From NCBI GenBank assembly GCA_027038775.1, contig JALWGP010000067.1, positions 1-5,219 on the forward strand: a stretch of 5,219 bases of DNA, read 5' to 3'. The translations under genes and the position numbers were made by a program. This stretch comes from Sedimenticola sp. Lineage in GTDB: Bacteria > Pseudomonadota > Gammaproteobacteria > Chromatiales > Chromatiaceae. Under the pieces are notes generated by a model, which was given only the letters and a program-made list of their open reading frames with translations, did no database searches and was not told where the DNA came from. This document shows, piece after piece, positions 1-4,908 of this stretch (position 1 is the first letter of the stretch; each line of letters starts with the position of its first letter).

Positions 1-35
1 GGGGAGGGGTGCGGGCCGGTGGTCGGGGGGCTCAT
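1..35 (-). CDS. Possible start of a further gene, cut by left edge
   Basis: An ATG at 33-35 (minus strand) lies one base after the TGA stop of the upstream small membrane protein, in a TGA-G-ATG arrangement typical of translational coupling. The frame stays open to the window edge, giving a proline-rich start (M-S-P-P-T-T-G-P-H-P-S). No well-spaced Shine-Dalgarno is present; the nearest GGTGAG is too close. With only about 12 codons visible, no product can be named and this could be chance. The left-hand neighbouring sequence would settle it. Confidence 0.22.
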   Translation of the reverse strand, partial: MSPPTTGPHPS

Positions 36-36
36 C

Positions 37-186
37 TCACCGGCCGGGGACGTGGGCGGTGATGTGCTGCGGTGCAACGTGCGGCTCCCGGGCGTCCCCC
101 GGGTGGGGCAGCCATACCACCAGGGCCATGCAGGCCAGGATGATGAGCGCTTCGAGCCAGTCGCGGATCACGGGGGTCAGTTTCAC
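37..186 (-). CDS. Small single-span membrane protein, 49 aa, unknown function
   Basis: I do not recognise this protein. The best start is GTG at 184-186, because a full AGGAGG (complement at 195-200) lies 8 bases upstream. The two ATG codons further upstream (202-204 and 220-222) have no ribosome site, and the first of them overlaps the Shine-Dalgarno itself. The product starts MKLTPVIRDW. It has one hydrophobic stretch at about residues 11-26 (LEALIILACMALVVWL), then a hydrophilic His/Pro-rich tail (HVAPQHITAHVPGR). An inner-membrane anchor with a short soluble tail is the simplest reading. It follows the dehydrogenase gene in the same direction after a 74-base gap containing a hairpin, so co-transcription is possible but not shown. 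Its stop is nearly fused to a possible next start at 33-35. The strong ribosome site plus a clean transmembrane segment makes it likely to be a real gene. Confidence 0.6.
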   Translation of the reverse strand: MKLTPVIRDWLEALIILACMALVVWLPHPGDAREPHVAPQHITAHVPGR

Positions 187-235
187 TGCCGGTTCCTCCT
201 TCATGCAGATTTCGGGAACCATTGTGCAGCGGGCA

Positions 236-256
236 GTGGCTCAGGAGATGAGCCAC
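236..256 (-). terminator. Hairpin directly after the dehydrogenase gene
   Basis: A perfect 8-bp stem, GTGGCTCA / TGAGCCAC, with a 5-base loop begins a few bases beyond the dehydrogenase stop codon. On the minus strand it is followed by TGCCCGC rather than a U-run, so it is not a canonical intrinsic terminator. It may stabilise the 3' end of the dehydrogenase transcript, attenuate read-through into the small membrane-protein gene, or act with Rho. The structure is seen; its role is inferred. Confidence 0.45.
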
Positions 257-260
257 CGGG

Positions 261-1016
261 TCAGCGCCTGTCGCCGTAGAGCCGGGCATGGCCCTCCGGG
301 TCGAGGATCTGGCGGATGTCCACGAAGTTGCCGCTGGGAAAGCCGCGCAGCTCCTCCAGTACGCCGATCACCTTCTCCGCCGCCTCCCGCGGGCCCGGCA
401 TGGCGTCGGTGCCGCGCGCGGCGCGCAGCCGCTGCAGGGCGGGGAAGGACTCGGCGTCCGCCTCTTCGCAGAGGTGGTCCATCATGGCGGTGTCGATGAT
501 GCCGGGCGCCAGGGCGGTGACGTGGGTGTCCGGGAACTCGTGGGAGTAGAGCCTGGCCAGCATGTTGAGGGCCGCCTTGGAGAGGGCGTAGCCGCCCCAC
601 CCCTTGTTGCCGAGCACCGAGGCGCCGGAGGAGATCATCACCACCTGGCCCACCGGCCTCCCCCAGTGATGCAGCCAGTCCATCACCGACTTGTTGGCCC
701 AGAGGTTCACCTCCATCACCCTTTTCAGCTCCTCCAGCGGTGTGCGGTGGAGCTCCTCGATGCGGCCGAGAACACCGGCGTTGAGGATCACCAGGTCAAG
801 ATGGTCGAGCCCGCCCAGCAGCTCATCCAGGCGGACGGGCAGGGTCTTGTGGTCGGTGAGATCGCACTGCACCTGGCGCAGGCCGGCGAGATCCGCGACG
901 CGCCGGCTGCAGCCGTGCACCTGCCAGCCCTTCTCCAGCAACACCTCGGCGAAGCCCCGGCCCAGACCGGAGCTGGTGCCGGTGACGAAGGCGGTCTTGT
1001 CGGTCGTTCCGTTCAT
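261..1016 (-). CDS. Short-chain dehydrogenase/reductase (SDR), NADP-type, benzil/sepiapterin reductase-like
   Basis: A complete classical SDR of 251 residues, the usual family length. The Rossmann glycine motif TGTSSGLG is at residues 12-19. Basic residues after strand 2 (CSRR, 36-39) favour NADP(H) over NAD(H). The CDL segment (51-53) contacts adenine, NAG is at 79-81, and the catalytic tetrad is complete: Asn104, Ser130 (ISSGAS), Tyr143 and Lys147 (YALSK). PG at 171-172 followed by Thr176 closes the cofactor site. The combination KGWGGYALSKAAL and PGIIDTAM, with a short tail ending in an RxILDPEG-like segment, recalls the benzil reductase (YueD) and sepiapterin reductase branch; the true substrate, probably a carbonyl compound, is unknown. 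I chose ATG at 1014-1016 because it places the glycine motif at the normal distance. The frame stays open 44 codons further upstream, but that extension is not SDR-like. No strong Shine-Dalgarno precedes the chosen ATG. Cytoplasmic. Confidence 0.9.
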   Translation of the reverse strand: MNGTTDKTAFVTGTSSGLGRGFAEVLLEKGWQVHGCSRRVADLAGLRQVQCDLTDHKTLPVRLDELLGGLDHLDLVILNAGVLGRIEELHRTPLEELKRVMEVNLWANKSVMDWLHHWGRPVGQVVMISSGASVLGNKGWGGYALSKAALNMLARLYSHEFPDTHVTALAPGIIDTAMMDHLCEEADAESFPALQRLRAARGTDAMPGPREAAEKVIGVLEELRGFPSGNFVDIRQILDPEGHARLYGDRR

Positions 1017-1157
1017 GAGGAGTGCCAGCGGGATTTTTCTTCGGGAGAATTTGTACCGGTGCGGCAAGTGTGGCACCTGCGCAGCGCCTTGCCAATGGGG
1101 GCAGGGGGATGAACGTAAGCCAGCTAATGCCCCGGGTCGGACAGCCACGAAAAAAGG

Positions 1158-1247
1158 TTCATCCGCGTCAAGGTCATCAAGCGTATGACCTATGGCTTCC
1201 GGGATACCGAGTGCTTCTTCCTGAAAATCCGGGCTGCCTTCCAGGGC
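1158..1247 (+). pseudogene. Remnant of the C-terminus of an ISL3-type transposase
   Basis: In the plus frame this stretch reads FIRVKVIKRM followed by TYGFRDTECFFLKIRAAF, which resembles the end of ISL3-family (DDE_Tnp_ISL3) transposases, where a conserved KxIKRxxYGFR-like segment and then a FFLKI(R/K)AAF segment form the last helices of the catalytic domain. The frame is closed by a TAA at 1125-1127 and the sequence just before 1158 is not transposase-like, so all of the DDE catalytic core is missing. After 1247 the reading continues into the antisense of the antitoxin gene and carries no homology. I saw no terminal inverted repeat or target duplication. It is a non-functional scar showing that an insertion sequence once occupied the gap between the dehydrogenase and the toxin-antitoxin genes. 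The assignment rests on remembered family sequence and was not searched. Confidence 0.65.
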
Positions 1248-1266
1248 TCATCCTACGGCATCTGGA

Positions 1267-1617
1267 TCAGGCGATTTTCTTTTCTGAATCGCCATCGTCC
1301 TCCGCCTGCTCTTTCTTTGCTTGTTTTGCCATCTGTGCGGCGTACTTGTTCAACAGGCGCTTCTTTTCCGATTCGGCGAACCGCTCCAGGATCTGCCGCA
1401 TGAGCGGCTGATACCCAAGTCCGTGAATCTGCGCCAAGTCCTTGAAATCATCGATGAGGGACTCGGGCAGGCGGATGGAGATCATCTTCATCCCGGCCGA
1501 CCGGTCCACCAACGCCTCGTCGATTTCCGACACGGCGACATACTCCTCGTCGGCGCCCAGGCGCCGCTCTTCCCAGGCCTCCACTGTCCCCTCAATCCTA
1601 TCGGTCCCGCTGCTCAT
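1267..1617 (-). CDS. CopG/BrnA-like ribbon-helix-helix antitoxin
   Basis: A 116-residue protein with a ribbon-helix-helix DNA-binding domain at about residues 43-82. The strand MKMISIRLP is followed by helix ESLIDDFKDLAQIHG and helix YQPLMRQILERFAE, the pattern of CopG-type antitoxins. The acidic N-terminal 40 residues (SEIDEALVD is typical) would wrap the toxin, and the C-terminal 30 residues are a charged Lys/Glu/Asp helix-like tail ending in KKIA. The expected roles are to neutralise the toxin encoded just upstream and, as a dimer, to repress the shared promoter. The ATG at 1615-1617 has AGGAGG (complement 1623-1628) five bases upstream. It sits 18 bases after the toxin stop, so the order is toxin first, antitoxin second, as in brnTA and unlike most type II modules. 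Its 3' end abuts the transposase remnant on the other strand. Confidence 0.85.
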   Translation of the reverse strand: MSSGTDRIEGTVEAWEERRLGADEEYVAVSEIDEALVDRSAGMKMISIRLPESLIDDFKDLAQIHGLGYQPLMRQILERFAESEKKRLLNKYAAQMAKQAKKEQAEDDGDSEKKIA

Positions 1618-1630
1618 GCGAACCTCCTAT

Positions 1631-1657
1631 CGGCCTTATTCCGATATACCAAGGCCG
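1631..1657 (-). other. Inverted repeat spanning the toxin 3' end and antitoxin leader
   Basis: CGGCCTT (1631-1637) and AAGGCCG (1651-1657) form a 7-bp stem around a 13-base loop. In the mRNA the stem covers the last toxin codons and stop and ends two bases before the antitoxin AGGAGG. Ribosomes finishing the toxin would melt it, so it could couple antitoxin translation to toxin translation. The geometry is seen; the function is inference, and a 7-bp stem could be chance. Confidence 0.3.
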
Positions 1658-1938
1658 TATTTTCTGTATATACGTATCTCTGTTTCATTGGGTTCGTAAG
1701 CCGTCTTGATGTGGAGGTCTTTTCCATCCGCATCCGGCACGAACACCACTTTCAATAACCGACCGTAATAGGTTTCCGCAAGGAACCAATGGGTTGGCGG
1801 ATTCGTGCGGTGTTCTTCCCGCGTGTCAATCAGAAACTTCCCCTCCCGTGAGGCAAAACATTGCTTGACCTCCTCTTCGGTCACGCAATGCTTCTTGCGG
1901 AGCTTCTCCCTCGTCTTCTGTGAAATCACCAGCCCCAT
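1636..1938 (-). CDS. Type II toxin, BrnT-like, partner of the CopG-type antitoxin
   Basis: A 100-residue basic protein starting MGLVISQKTREKL. ATG at 1936-1938 is the right start: AGGAGG (complement 1945-1950) is six bases upstream, and the longer open frame to 2016 crosses the promoter and operator. The order of features matches BrnT-type RelE-fold RNases: a KKH-x-VTEEEV-xx-CF opening (a KHxVxxEEV-F signature), a central D-T-REEHRT segment, strands WFLAETYYGR and LLKVVFV, and a closing I-K-TAYEP-xxTEIRIYRKYG strand-helix. Conserved His, Arg, Lys and Glu residues in these segments are candidates for RNA cleavage, but I cannot assign them individually. Close homologues are often labelled 'ADP-ribosyl-(dinitrogen reductase) hydrolase'. 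Nothing here resembles that roughly 300-residue enzyme, so the label should not be transferred. Placement 18 bases before an RHH antitoxin supports the toxin call. The target is unknown; mRNA cleavage is inferred from the family. Confidence 0.75.
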   Translation of the reverse strand: MGLVISQKTREKLRKKHCVTEEEVKQCFASREGKFLIDTREEHRTNPPTHWFLAETYYGRLLKVVFVPDADGKDLHIKTAYEPNETEIRIYRKYGLGISE

Positions 1939-1968
1939 TTCGTGCCTCCTGTCGGCGGGGCCAAAAAG

Positions 1969-2006
1969 TGTATATACATTGTAGTCGGCCACGCAAGAAA
2001 TTTCTT
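1969..2006 (-). promoter_or_regulatory. Promoter and operator of the toxin-antitoxin operon
   Basis: A perfect 10-bp palindrome, TGTATATACA (1969-1978), lies 30 bases upstream of the toxin start. On the minus strand it contains a plausible -10 TATACA (1969-1974), with TTGCGT (1991-1996) 16 bases upstream as a weak -35. A second perfect palindrome, AAGAAATTTCTT (1995-2006), overlaps that -35. RHH antitoxins normally repress their own operon by binding short palindromes at the promoter, so these two dyads are the obvious candidate operators. Transcription would start near 1962, giving a leader of about 24 bases that contains the AGGAGG. The palindromes are seen; promoter and operator roles are inferred. 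Confidence 0.45.
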
Positions 2007-2138
2007 TGGCTGGCACCTCGCATCAGGATCGGAATGGCCCGAACCTCCTATAAGAGGCCGTTTCCTACGATTCCGAGGTGGGTGCGTGGGAGGGAATCAC
2101 ATGGACGTGAGCGGTAGCCCATGGGTAGCCCAGACACG

Positions 2139-2164
2139 AAAACGCCCCGAGCTGAACGGGGCGT
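2139..2164 (-). terminator. Intrinsic terminator of tRNA-Phe
   Basis: A perfect 8-bp GC-rich stem, ACGCCCCG / CGGGGCGT (arms 2157-2164 and 2142-2149), with a 7-base loop is followed on the minus strand by a short U-run (2139-2142 complement, overlapping the stem base). It starts 28 bases past the tRNA CCA end, in the right orientation. It separates the tRNA transcript from the toxin-antitoxin operon. Confidence 0.8.
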
Positions 2165-2191
2165 AAAATCTCGTAAGTCTTTGATTTTGAG

Positions 2192-2267
<76 letters not shown>

Positions 2268-2289
2268 GCGACAATCGGCAAGGCGGCAT

Positions 2290-2318
2290 ATTTAAGCCGC
2301 CGGGCCCGCCGGAGTCAA
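2290..2318 (-). promoter_or_regulatory. Sigma-70 promoter of tRNA-Phe
   Basis: TTGACT (-35, complement 2313-2318) and TTAAAT (-10, complement 2290-2295) are separated by exactly 17 bases. Start would be near 2283, about 16 bases before the mature tRNA. The sequence just after the -10 becomes GC-rich (GCCGCC), like the discriminators of stable-RNA promoters under stringent control. The -10 lies in the loop between arms GGCGGC and GCCGCC (2282-2287 and 2296-2301). The hexamers are seen; activity is inferred. Confidence 0.7.
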
Positions 2319-2320
2319 GG

Positions 2321-2338
2321 AAAAATTGCCGGTCCGGC
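2321..2338 (-). terminator. Weak terminator-like hairpin after yggX
   Basis: Nine bases past the yggX stop, GCCG-GAC-CGGC forms a short stem with a 3-base loop followed by AATTTTT on the minus strand. The 5-base U-run is good but the stem is only 4 bp. It is the only candidate end for the mutY-yggX transcript before the tRNA promoter. Confidence 0.4.
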
Positions 2339-2347
2339 TGGATACCA

Positions 2348-2614
2348 TCACTGCGGCCGGAAGTCGGGTGGGGTTTCGGCTCCTCCGCCGAAGAAGTACT
2401 TTTCCATCTGCTCTTCCAGGAACTTGCGATCCTTCGGCTTCAGGGGCGAAAGGCGGTACTCGTTGATGAGCATGGTCTGGTGCCTGAGCCATTCCTGCCA
2501 CGCCTCCTTCGAGACGTTGTCGAAGATGCGCTTGCCTAGCTCGCCGGGATAGGGCTGGCGTTCGAGCCCTTCGGCTTCGCGTCCCAGTTTCACGCACTGT
2601 ACGGTTCGGGTCAT
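2348..2614 (-). CDS. yggX: YggX, probable Fe(2+)-trafficking protein
   Basis: An 88-residue cytoplasmic protein that matches E. coli YggX along its length. The N-terminus [17 protein letters not shown] carries the conserved Cys7, and it is followed by [27 protein letters not shown] and a C-terminal [13 protein letters not shown] helix. In enterics YggX protects labile [4Fe-4S] enzymes from oxidants and is proposed to handle ferrous iron; the exact mechanism is not settled. The ATG at 2612-2614 overlaps the mutY stop in ATGA, and AGGAG within the last mutY codons serves as its ribosome site, so it is translationally coupled to mutY. Pairing with MutY is the conserved order seen in E. coli and makes sense because MutY carries an iron-sulphur cluster. 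Length and motifs are normal. Confidence 0.96.
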   Translation of the reverse strand: MTRTVQCVKLGREAEGLERQPYPGELGKRIFDNVSKEAWQEWLRHQTMLINEYRLSPLKPKDRKFLEEQMEKYFFGGGAETPPDFRPQ

Positions 2615-3678
2615 GGTTCGGGCTCCTGTTCGAATAGCTCCCGCAGCAGGGCCTGCACGGGGGCGGCCAGTCCGCGGCGGTGTTGGTCCGGGTTATACCA
2701 GAGGGTGTCTTCGCCATCCAACACGCCCTGTACCGGGTTTTCCAGGCGGAAGAGCCGTGGCTCGACGTGCAGCCGGAAATGGGTAAAGGTGTGGCTTCGT
2801 CCGGGAAGCGCGCCGTCGGCCTGCACCTCCGGGGCAAGGCGCTCGCGGCACCAGTGCAGGGCGTTGGCTTCCGGCGGCAGCTCGGGAAAGCCCCAGAGGC
2901 CGCCCCAGAGGCCGGTGGGCGGGCGTTTTTCCAGCAGCACCCGGCCTGCGCCGTCCCGCACCACGACCATCTGCACCGCCCTTTCCGGCAGCTCCCGCCG
3001 GGGCCTGGGGGCCGGGTAACGGTGCACCGCCTCCCTGGCCCGGGCCCGGCAGCTCCCGGCCAGCGGGCAGTCGCTGCAGCAGGGGTTGGTGCGGGTGCAG
3101 AGGGTGGCGCCCAAGTCCATGAGGGCCTGGTTGTAGTCGGCCACGGATTCCCGGGGAGTGAGGGCTTCGCTCCATGCCCACAGCTGTTTCGAGACGGTGC
3201 TGTGCCCGGGCCAGCCCTCCACGGCAAAGTGGCGTGCCAGCACCCGCTTGACGTTGCCGTCTAGGATGGGATAGCGCTGCCCCAGGGCGAGGGAGAGAAT
3301 GGCGCCGGCGGTGGAGCGGCCGATGCCGGGCAGCGCCAGCACTGCGTCGAACTCCTCCGGGAATCGGCCGCCGTGTTCCTCGACGATGATCCGGGCCGCC
3401 CGGTGCAGGTTGCGCGCCCGGGCGTAGTAGCCCAACCCAGACCAGAGGTGGAGTACCTCGTCCTCCTTGGCGGCGGCGAGCGTCTCCACGTTGGGGAAGG
3501 CCGTCATGAACCTTTCGTAGTAGGGAATCACCGTCGCCACCCGGGTCTGCTGCAGCATGATCTCAGAGATCCACACGCGGTAGGGGGTTCGGGGGTGCTG
3601 CCAGGGCAGATCGTGACGGCCGTGCCGGCGGTGCCAGCTCACCACGCGGTGGGCGAAGTTGTCGTGGTCGGATTTCAC
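2611..3678 (-). CDS. mutY: Adenine DNA glycosylase MutY
   Basis: Removes adenine mispaired with 8-oxoguanine or guanine, preventing G:C to T:A transversions. With the GTG start at 3676-3678 it has 355 residues (E. coli 350). The N-terminal glycosylase domain has SEIMLQQT (catalytic Glu39), [10 protein letters not shown] (82-90), the helix-hairpin-helix LPGIGRSTA (116-124) and LDGNVKR with catalytic Asp140. The [4Fe-4S] ligands follow the exact C-X6-C-X2-C-X5-C pattern: Cys194, 201, 204 and 210. From about residue 230 a MutT-like Nudix-fold domain reads 8-oxoG, with [15 protein letters not shown] (252-266) and a [10 protein letters not shown] strand. No catalytic residue is missing. The frame extends to TTG at 3721-3723, but the extra 15 residues have no counterpart in E. 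coli and cover two intergenic dyads, so GTG is preferred; neither start has a good Shine-Dalgarno. It overlaps yggX by four bases. Confidence 0.96.
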   Translation of the reverse strand: MKSDHDNFAHRVVSWHRRHGRHDLPWQHPRTPYRVWISEIMLQQTRVATVIPYYERFMTAFPNVETLAAAKEDEVLHLWSGLGYYARARNLHRAARIIVEEHGGRFPEEFDAVLALPGIGRSTAGAILSLALGQRYPILDGNVKRVLARHFAVEGWPGHSTVSKQLWAWSEALTPRESVADYNQALMDLGATLCTRTNPCCSDCPLAGSCRARAREAVHRYPAPRPRRELPERAVQMVVVRDGAGRVLLEKRPPTGLWGGLWGFPELPPEANALHWCRERLAPEVQADGALPGRSHTFTHFRLHVEPRLFRLENPVQGVLDGEDTLWYNPDQHRRGLAAPVQALLRELFEQEPEP

Positions 3679-3692
3679 CGGGTACTGTATGA

Positions 3693-3729
3693 TTGTTGCA
3701 ACAAGCTGTGCGATATAGCGCAACTATAT
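3693..3729. promoter_or_regulatory. Two dyads in the mutY / copper-operon divergent spacer
   Basis: The 145-base spacer between mutY (GTG 3678) and the PCuAC gene (ATG 3824) is visibly richer in A+T than its flanks. It holds a perfect 12-bp palindrome, TTGTTGCAACAA (3693-3704), and an inverted repeat, ATATAG-CGCAA-CTATAT (3713-3729). Both could bind a dimeric regulator of either gene. A minus-strand TATAGT with TTATCA 18 bases upstream could serve mutY. I saw no convincing -35/-10 pair for the plus strand. Neither dyad matches a copper-regulator (CueR-type) site that I know. Regulatory role is inference. Confidence 0.3.
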
Positions 3730-3823
3730 GAAAAACAAGGTTAAATTGATAATTGTCCTGTGTCGGCGGCGGGCTGGGCTGGTACCATCCCTCTTTCCAA
3801 TGACAACCTGAGGAGCTTTGACG

Positions 3824-4324
3824 ATGCGTAACCCTATCACAGCCGCTGCCCTGGCCCTGTTGCTGACGGCGCCGGTCTTCGCCGGAACCGCTGCTGACGA
3901 CATCCACGTGATGGATCCCTGGGCGCGCGAGGTGCCGCCCAACATGAAGACCAGCGCCGGTTTCCTCACCATGATGAACAAGGGGTCGGTGGATCACAAA
4001 CTGGTGGCCGCCGAGTCTCCCGCCACCGGCATGGTGGAGCTGCACACCCACATCAACGACAACGGCGTGATGCGCATGCGCCCGGTGAAGGACATGCCCG
4101 TTCCTGCCGGAGGCAAGACCGAGCTCAAGCCCGGGGGCCTGCACCTGATGCTGATGAAGCTGAAACAGCCCCTCAAGGCGGGGGAGAAGATGCCCATCAC
4201 CCTCATCTTCGAGGATGGCAGCAAGAAGGAGATCCAGGCCGAGGTGCGCCGCTTCGACATGATGATGAAGCACGACATGAAGCATGACATGCATATGAAA
4301 CATGACATGCAGATGAAGCACTGA
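3824..4324 (+). CDS. Periplasmic copper chaperone, PCu(A)C family, with Met/His tail
   Basis: A 166-residue secreted PCuAC (formerly DUF461) protein. A signal peptide covers about residues 1-20: MRNP, hydrophobic ITAAALALLLTAP, and a VFA cleavage site. The copper motif H-X10-M-X21-H-X-M is exact: His74, Met85, His107 and Met109, within VELHTHINDNGVMRMR and LKPGGLHLML. The family binds Cu(I) in the periplasm and loads the CuA centre of cytochrome c oxidase, acting with Sco. Residues 146-166 form an unusual tail with four MKH units (8 Met and 5 His in 21 residues), a likely extra copper site. ATG 3824 is chosen because AGGAG (3811-3815) is 8 bases upstream; a TTG two codons earlier is too close to it. 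The stop overlaps the sco start (TGATG), so the two are translated together. Confidence 0.93.
   Translation: MRNPITAAALALLLTAPVFAGTAADDIHVMDPWAREVPPNMKTSAGFLTMMNKGSVDHKLVAAESPATGMVELHTHINDNGVMRMRPVKDMPVPAGGKTELKPGGLHLMLMKLKQPLKAGEKMPITLIFEDGSKKEIQAEVRRFDMMMKHDMKHDMHMKHDMQMKH
4259..4321 (+). repeat. In-gene Met-Lys-His-Asp tandem repeat
   Basis: This is the last 21 codons of the PCuAC gene. The unit ATGAARCAYGAC (M-K-H-D) occurs three times and a fourth MKH ends the protein, separated by Met, Met-His or Met-Gln. Codons vary between units (AAG/AAA, CAC/CAT), which suggests the array is old or under selection for the protein sequence rather than a fresh slippage product. It also provides the leader for sco translation. 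Confidence 0.8.
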
Positions 4325-4908
4325 TGAAAAGGCTCCTGTGGCTGCTGGCGCTGGTGATCGCCGGTGCCGGCAGCTGGTTCCTCTTGTCGGACCGGGGGGG
4401 CGAGGGCCCCTACCCCGGCATGGGCGGGGGCTTCACCCTGCAGTCGGTGCAGGGGCCGGTCTCCCTCTCCGATTTCCGCGGCAAGGTGGTGCTGATCTAC
4501 TTCGGCTACACCTCCTGCCCCGACATCTGCCCCACCTCCCTGGGCGCACTCTCGGCGGCGCTGAAACAGCTTTCACCGCAGGAGATGGAACGCATCCAAC
4601 CCATCTTCATCAGCGTGGATCCCGAGCGGGACACGCCGCAGAAGATGGTGGAGTATGTCCACTACTTCCATCCCAAGATGATCGGCCTCACCGGTTCGCT
4701 GGAGCAGCTGAAGGAGATCGCCGGGCGCTACGGCGCCTACTTCCGCAAGGCCGAGGTGGAGGGTTCCACCCTGGGCTACGCGGTGGACCACTCCTCCGTC
4801 ATCTACATCGTGAACGAGCAGGGCGTGCTGGTGGACATGATCCACCACAGCGGATCGCCCAAGGTGATCCTGGAACACATCCGCAAGGCCCTTCAGGGCG
4901 CCTCGTAG
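4324..4908 (+). CDS. sco: SCO1/SenC/PrrC family copper-binding thioredoxin-fold protein
   Basis: A 194-residue, membrane-anchored periplasmic protein. Residues 3-21 form one hydrophobic segment (an uncleaved anchor or signal) and the rest is a thioredoxin-like domain. The copper and redox ligands are Cys65 and Cys69 in SCPDICP, plus His156 in VDHSS. ISVDPERDTP (96-105) and FGYTSCPD are also diagnostic. Sco proteins bind copper through these three ligands and help assemble or reduce the CuA site of cytochrome oxidase, receiving copper from or acting beside PCuAC. Its ATG shares bases with the preceding stop (TGATG), with no strong ribosome site of its own, so it is probably translationally coupled. 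The 3' end overlaps the convergent greB by 16 bases. Length and motifs are normal. Which oxidase it serves is not visible in this window. Confidence 0.95.
   Translation: MKRLLWLLALVIAGAGSWFLLSDRGGEGPYPGMGGGFTLQSVQGPVSLSDFRGKVVLIYFGYTSCPDICPTSLGALSAALKQLSPQEMERIQPIFISVDPERDTPQKMVEYVHYFHPKMIGLTGSLEQLKEIAGRYGAYFRKAEVEGSTLGYAVDHSSVIYIVNEQGVLVDMIHHSGSPKVILEHIRKALQGAS

Noticed and set aside
1017..1148. 44-codon N-terminal extension of the dehydrogenase
   Set aside because: It adds a Cys/Pro/His-rich stretch unlike any SDR N-terminus, and the glycine motif is already at the normal distance from ATG 1016.
1939..2016. 26-residue N-terminal extension of the toxin from a GTG
   Set aside because: It crosses the promoter palindromes and lacks a ribosome site, whereas ATG 1938 has a perfect AGGAGG six bases upstream.
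1619..2051. 12-base repeat CGAACCTCCTAT at 1619-1630 and 2040-2051 flanking the toxin gene
   Set aside because: Half of it is the complement of a Shine-Dalgarno sequence, so chance recurrence is likely; no gene starts behind the second copy and no target-duplication pattern fits.
2101..2166. 21-codon plus-strand ORF after a GGGAGGG sequence
   Set aside because: Its 3' half is the tRNA-Phe terminator hairpin and its composition shows nothing protein-like; the ribosome-site match is likely accidental.
2292..3227. 311-codon minus-strand frame over mutY and yggX
   Set aside because: It is out of frame with both confirmed genes and has Arg/Pro/Ala-rich, low-information composition typical of a shadow frame.
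3563..4321. 252-codon minus-strand open frame opposite the PCuAC gene and the mutY 5' end
   Set aside because: It reads the antisense of the Met/His repeat (a run of Leu, His, Val) and overlaps two well-supported genes; it is a high-GC shadow.
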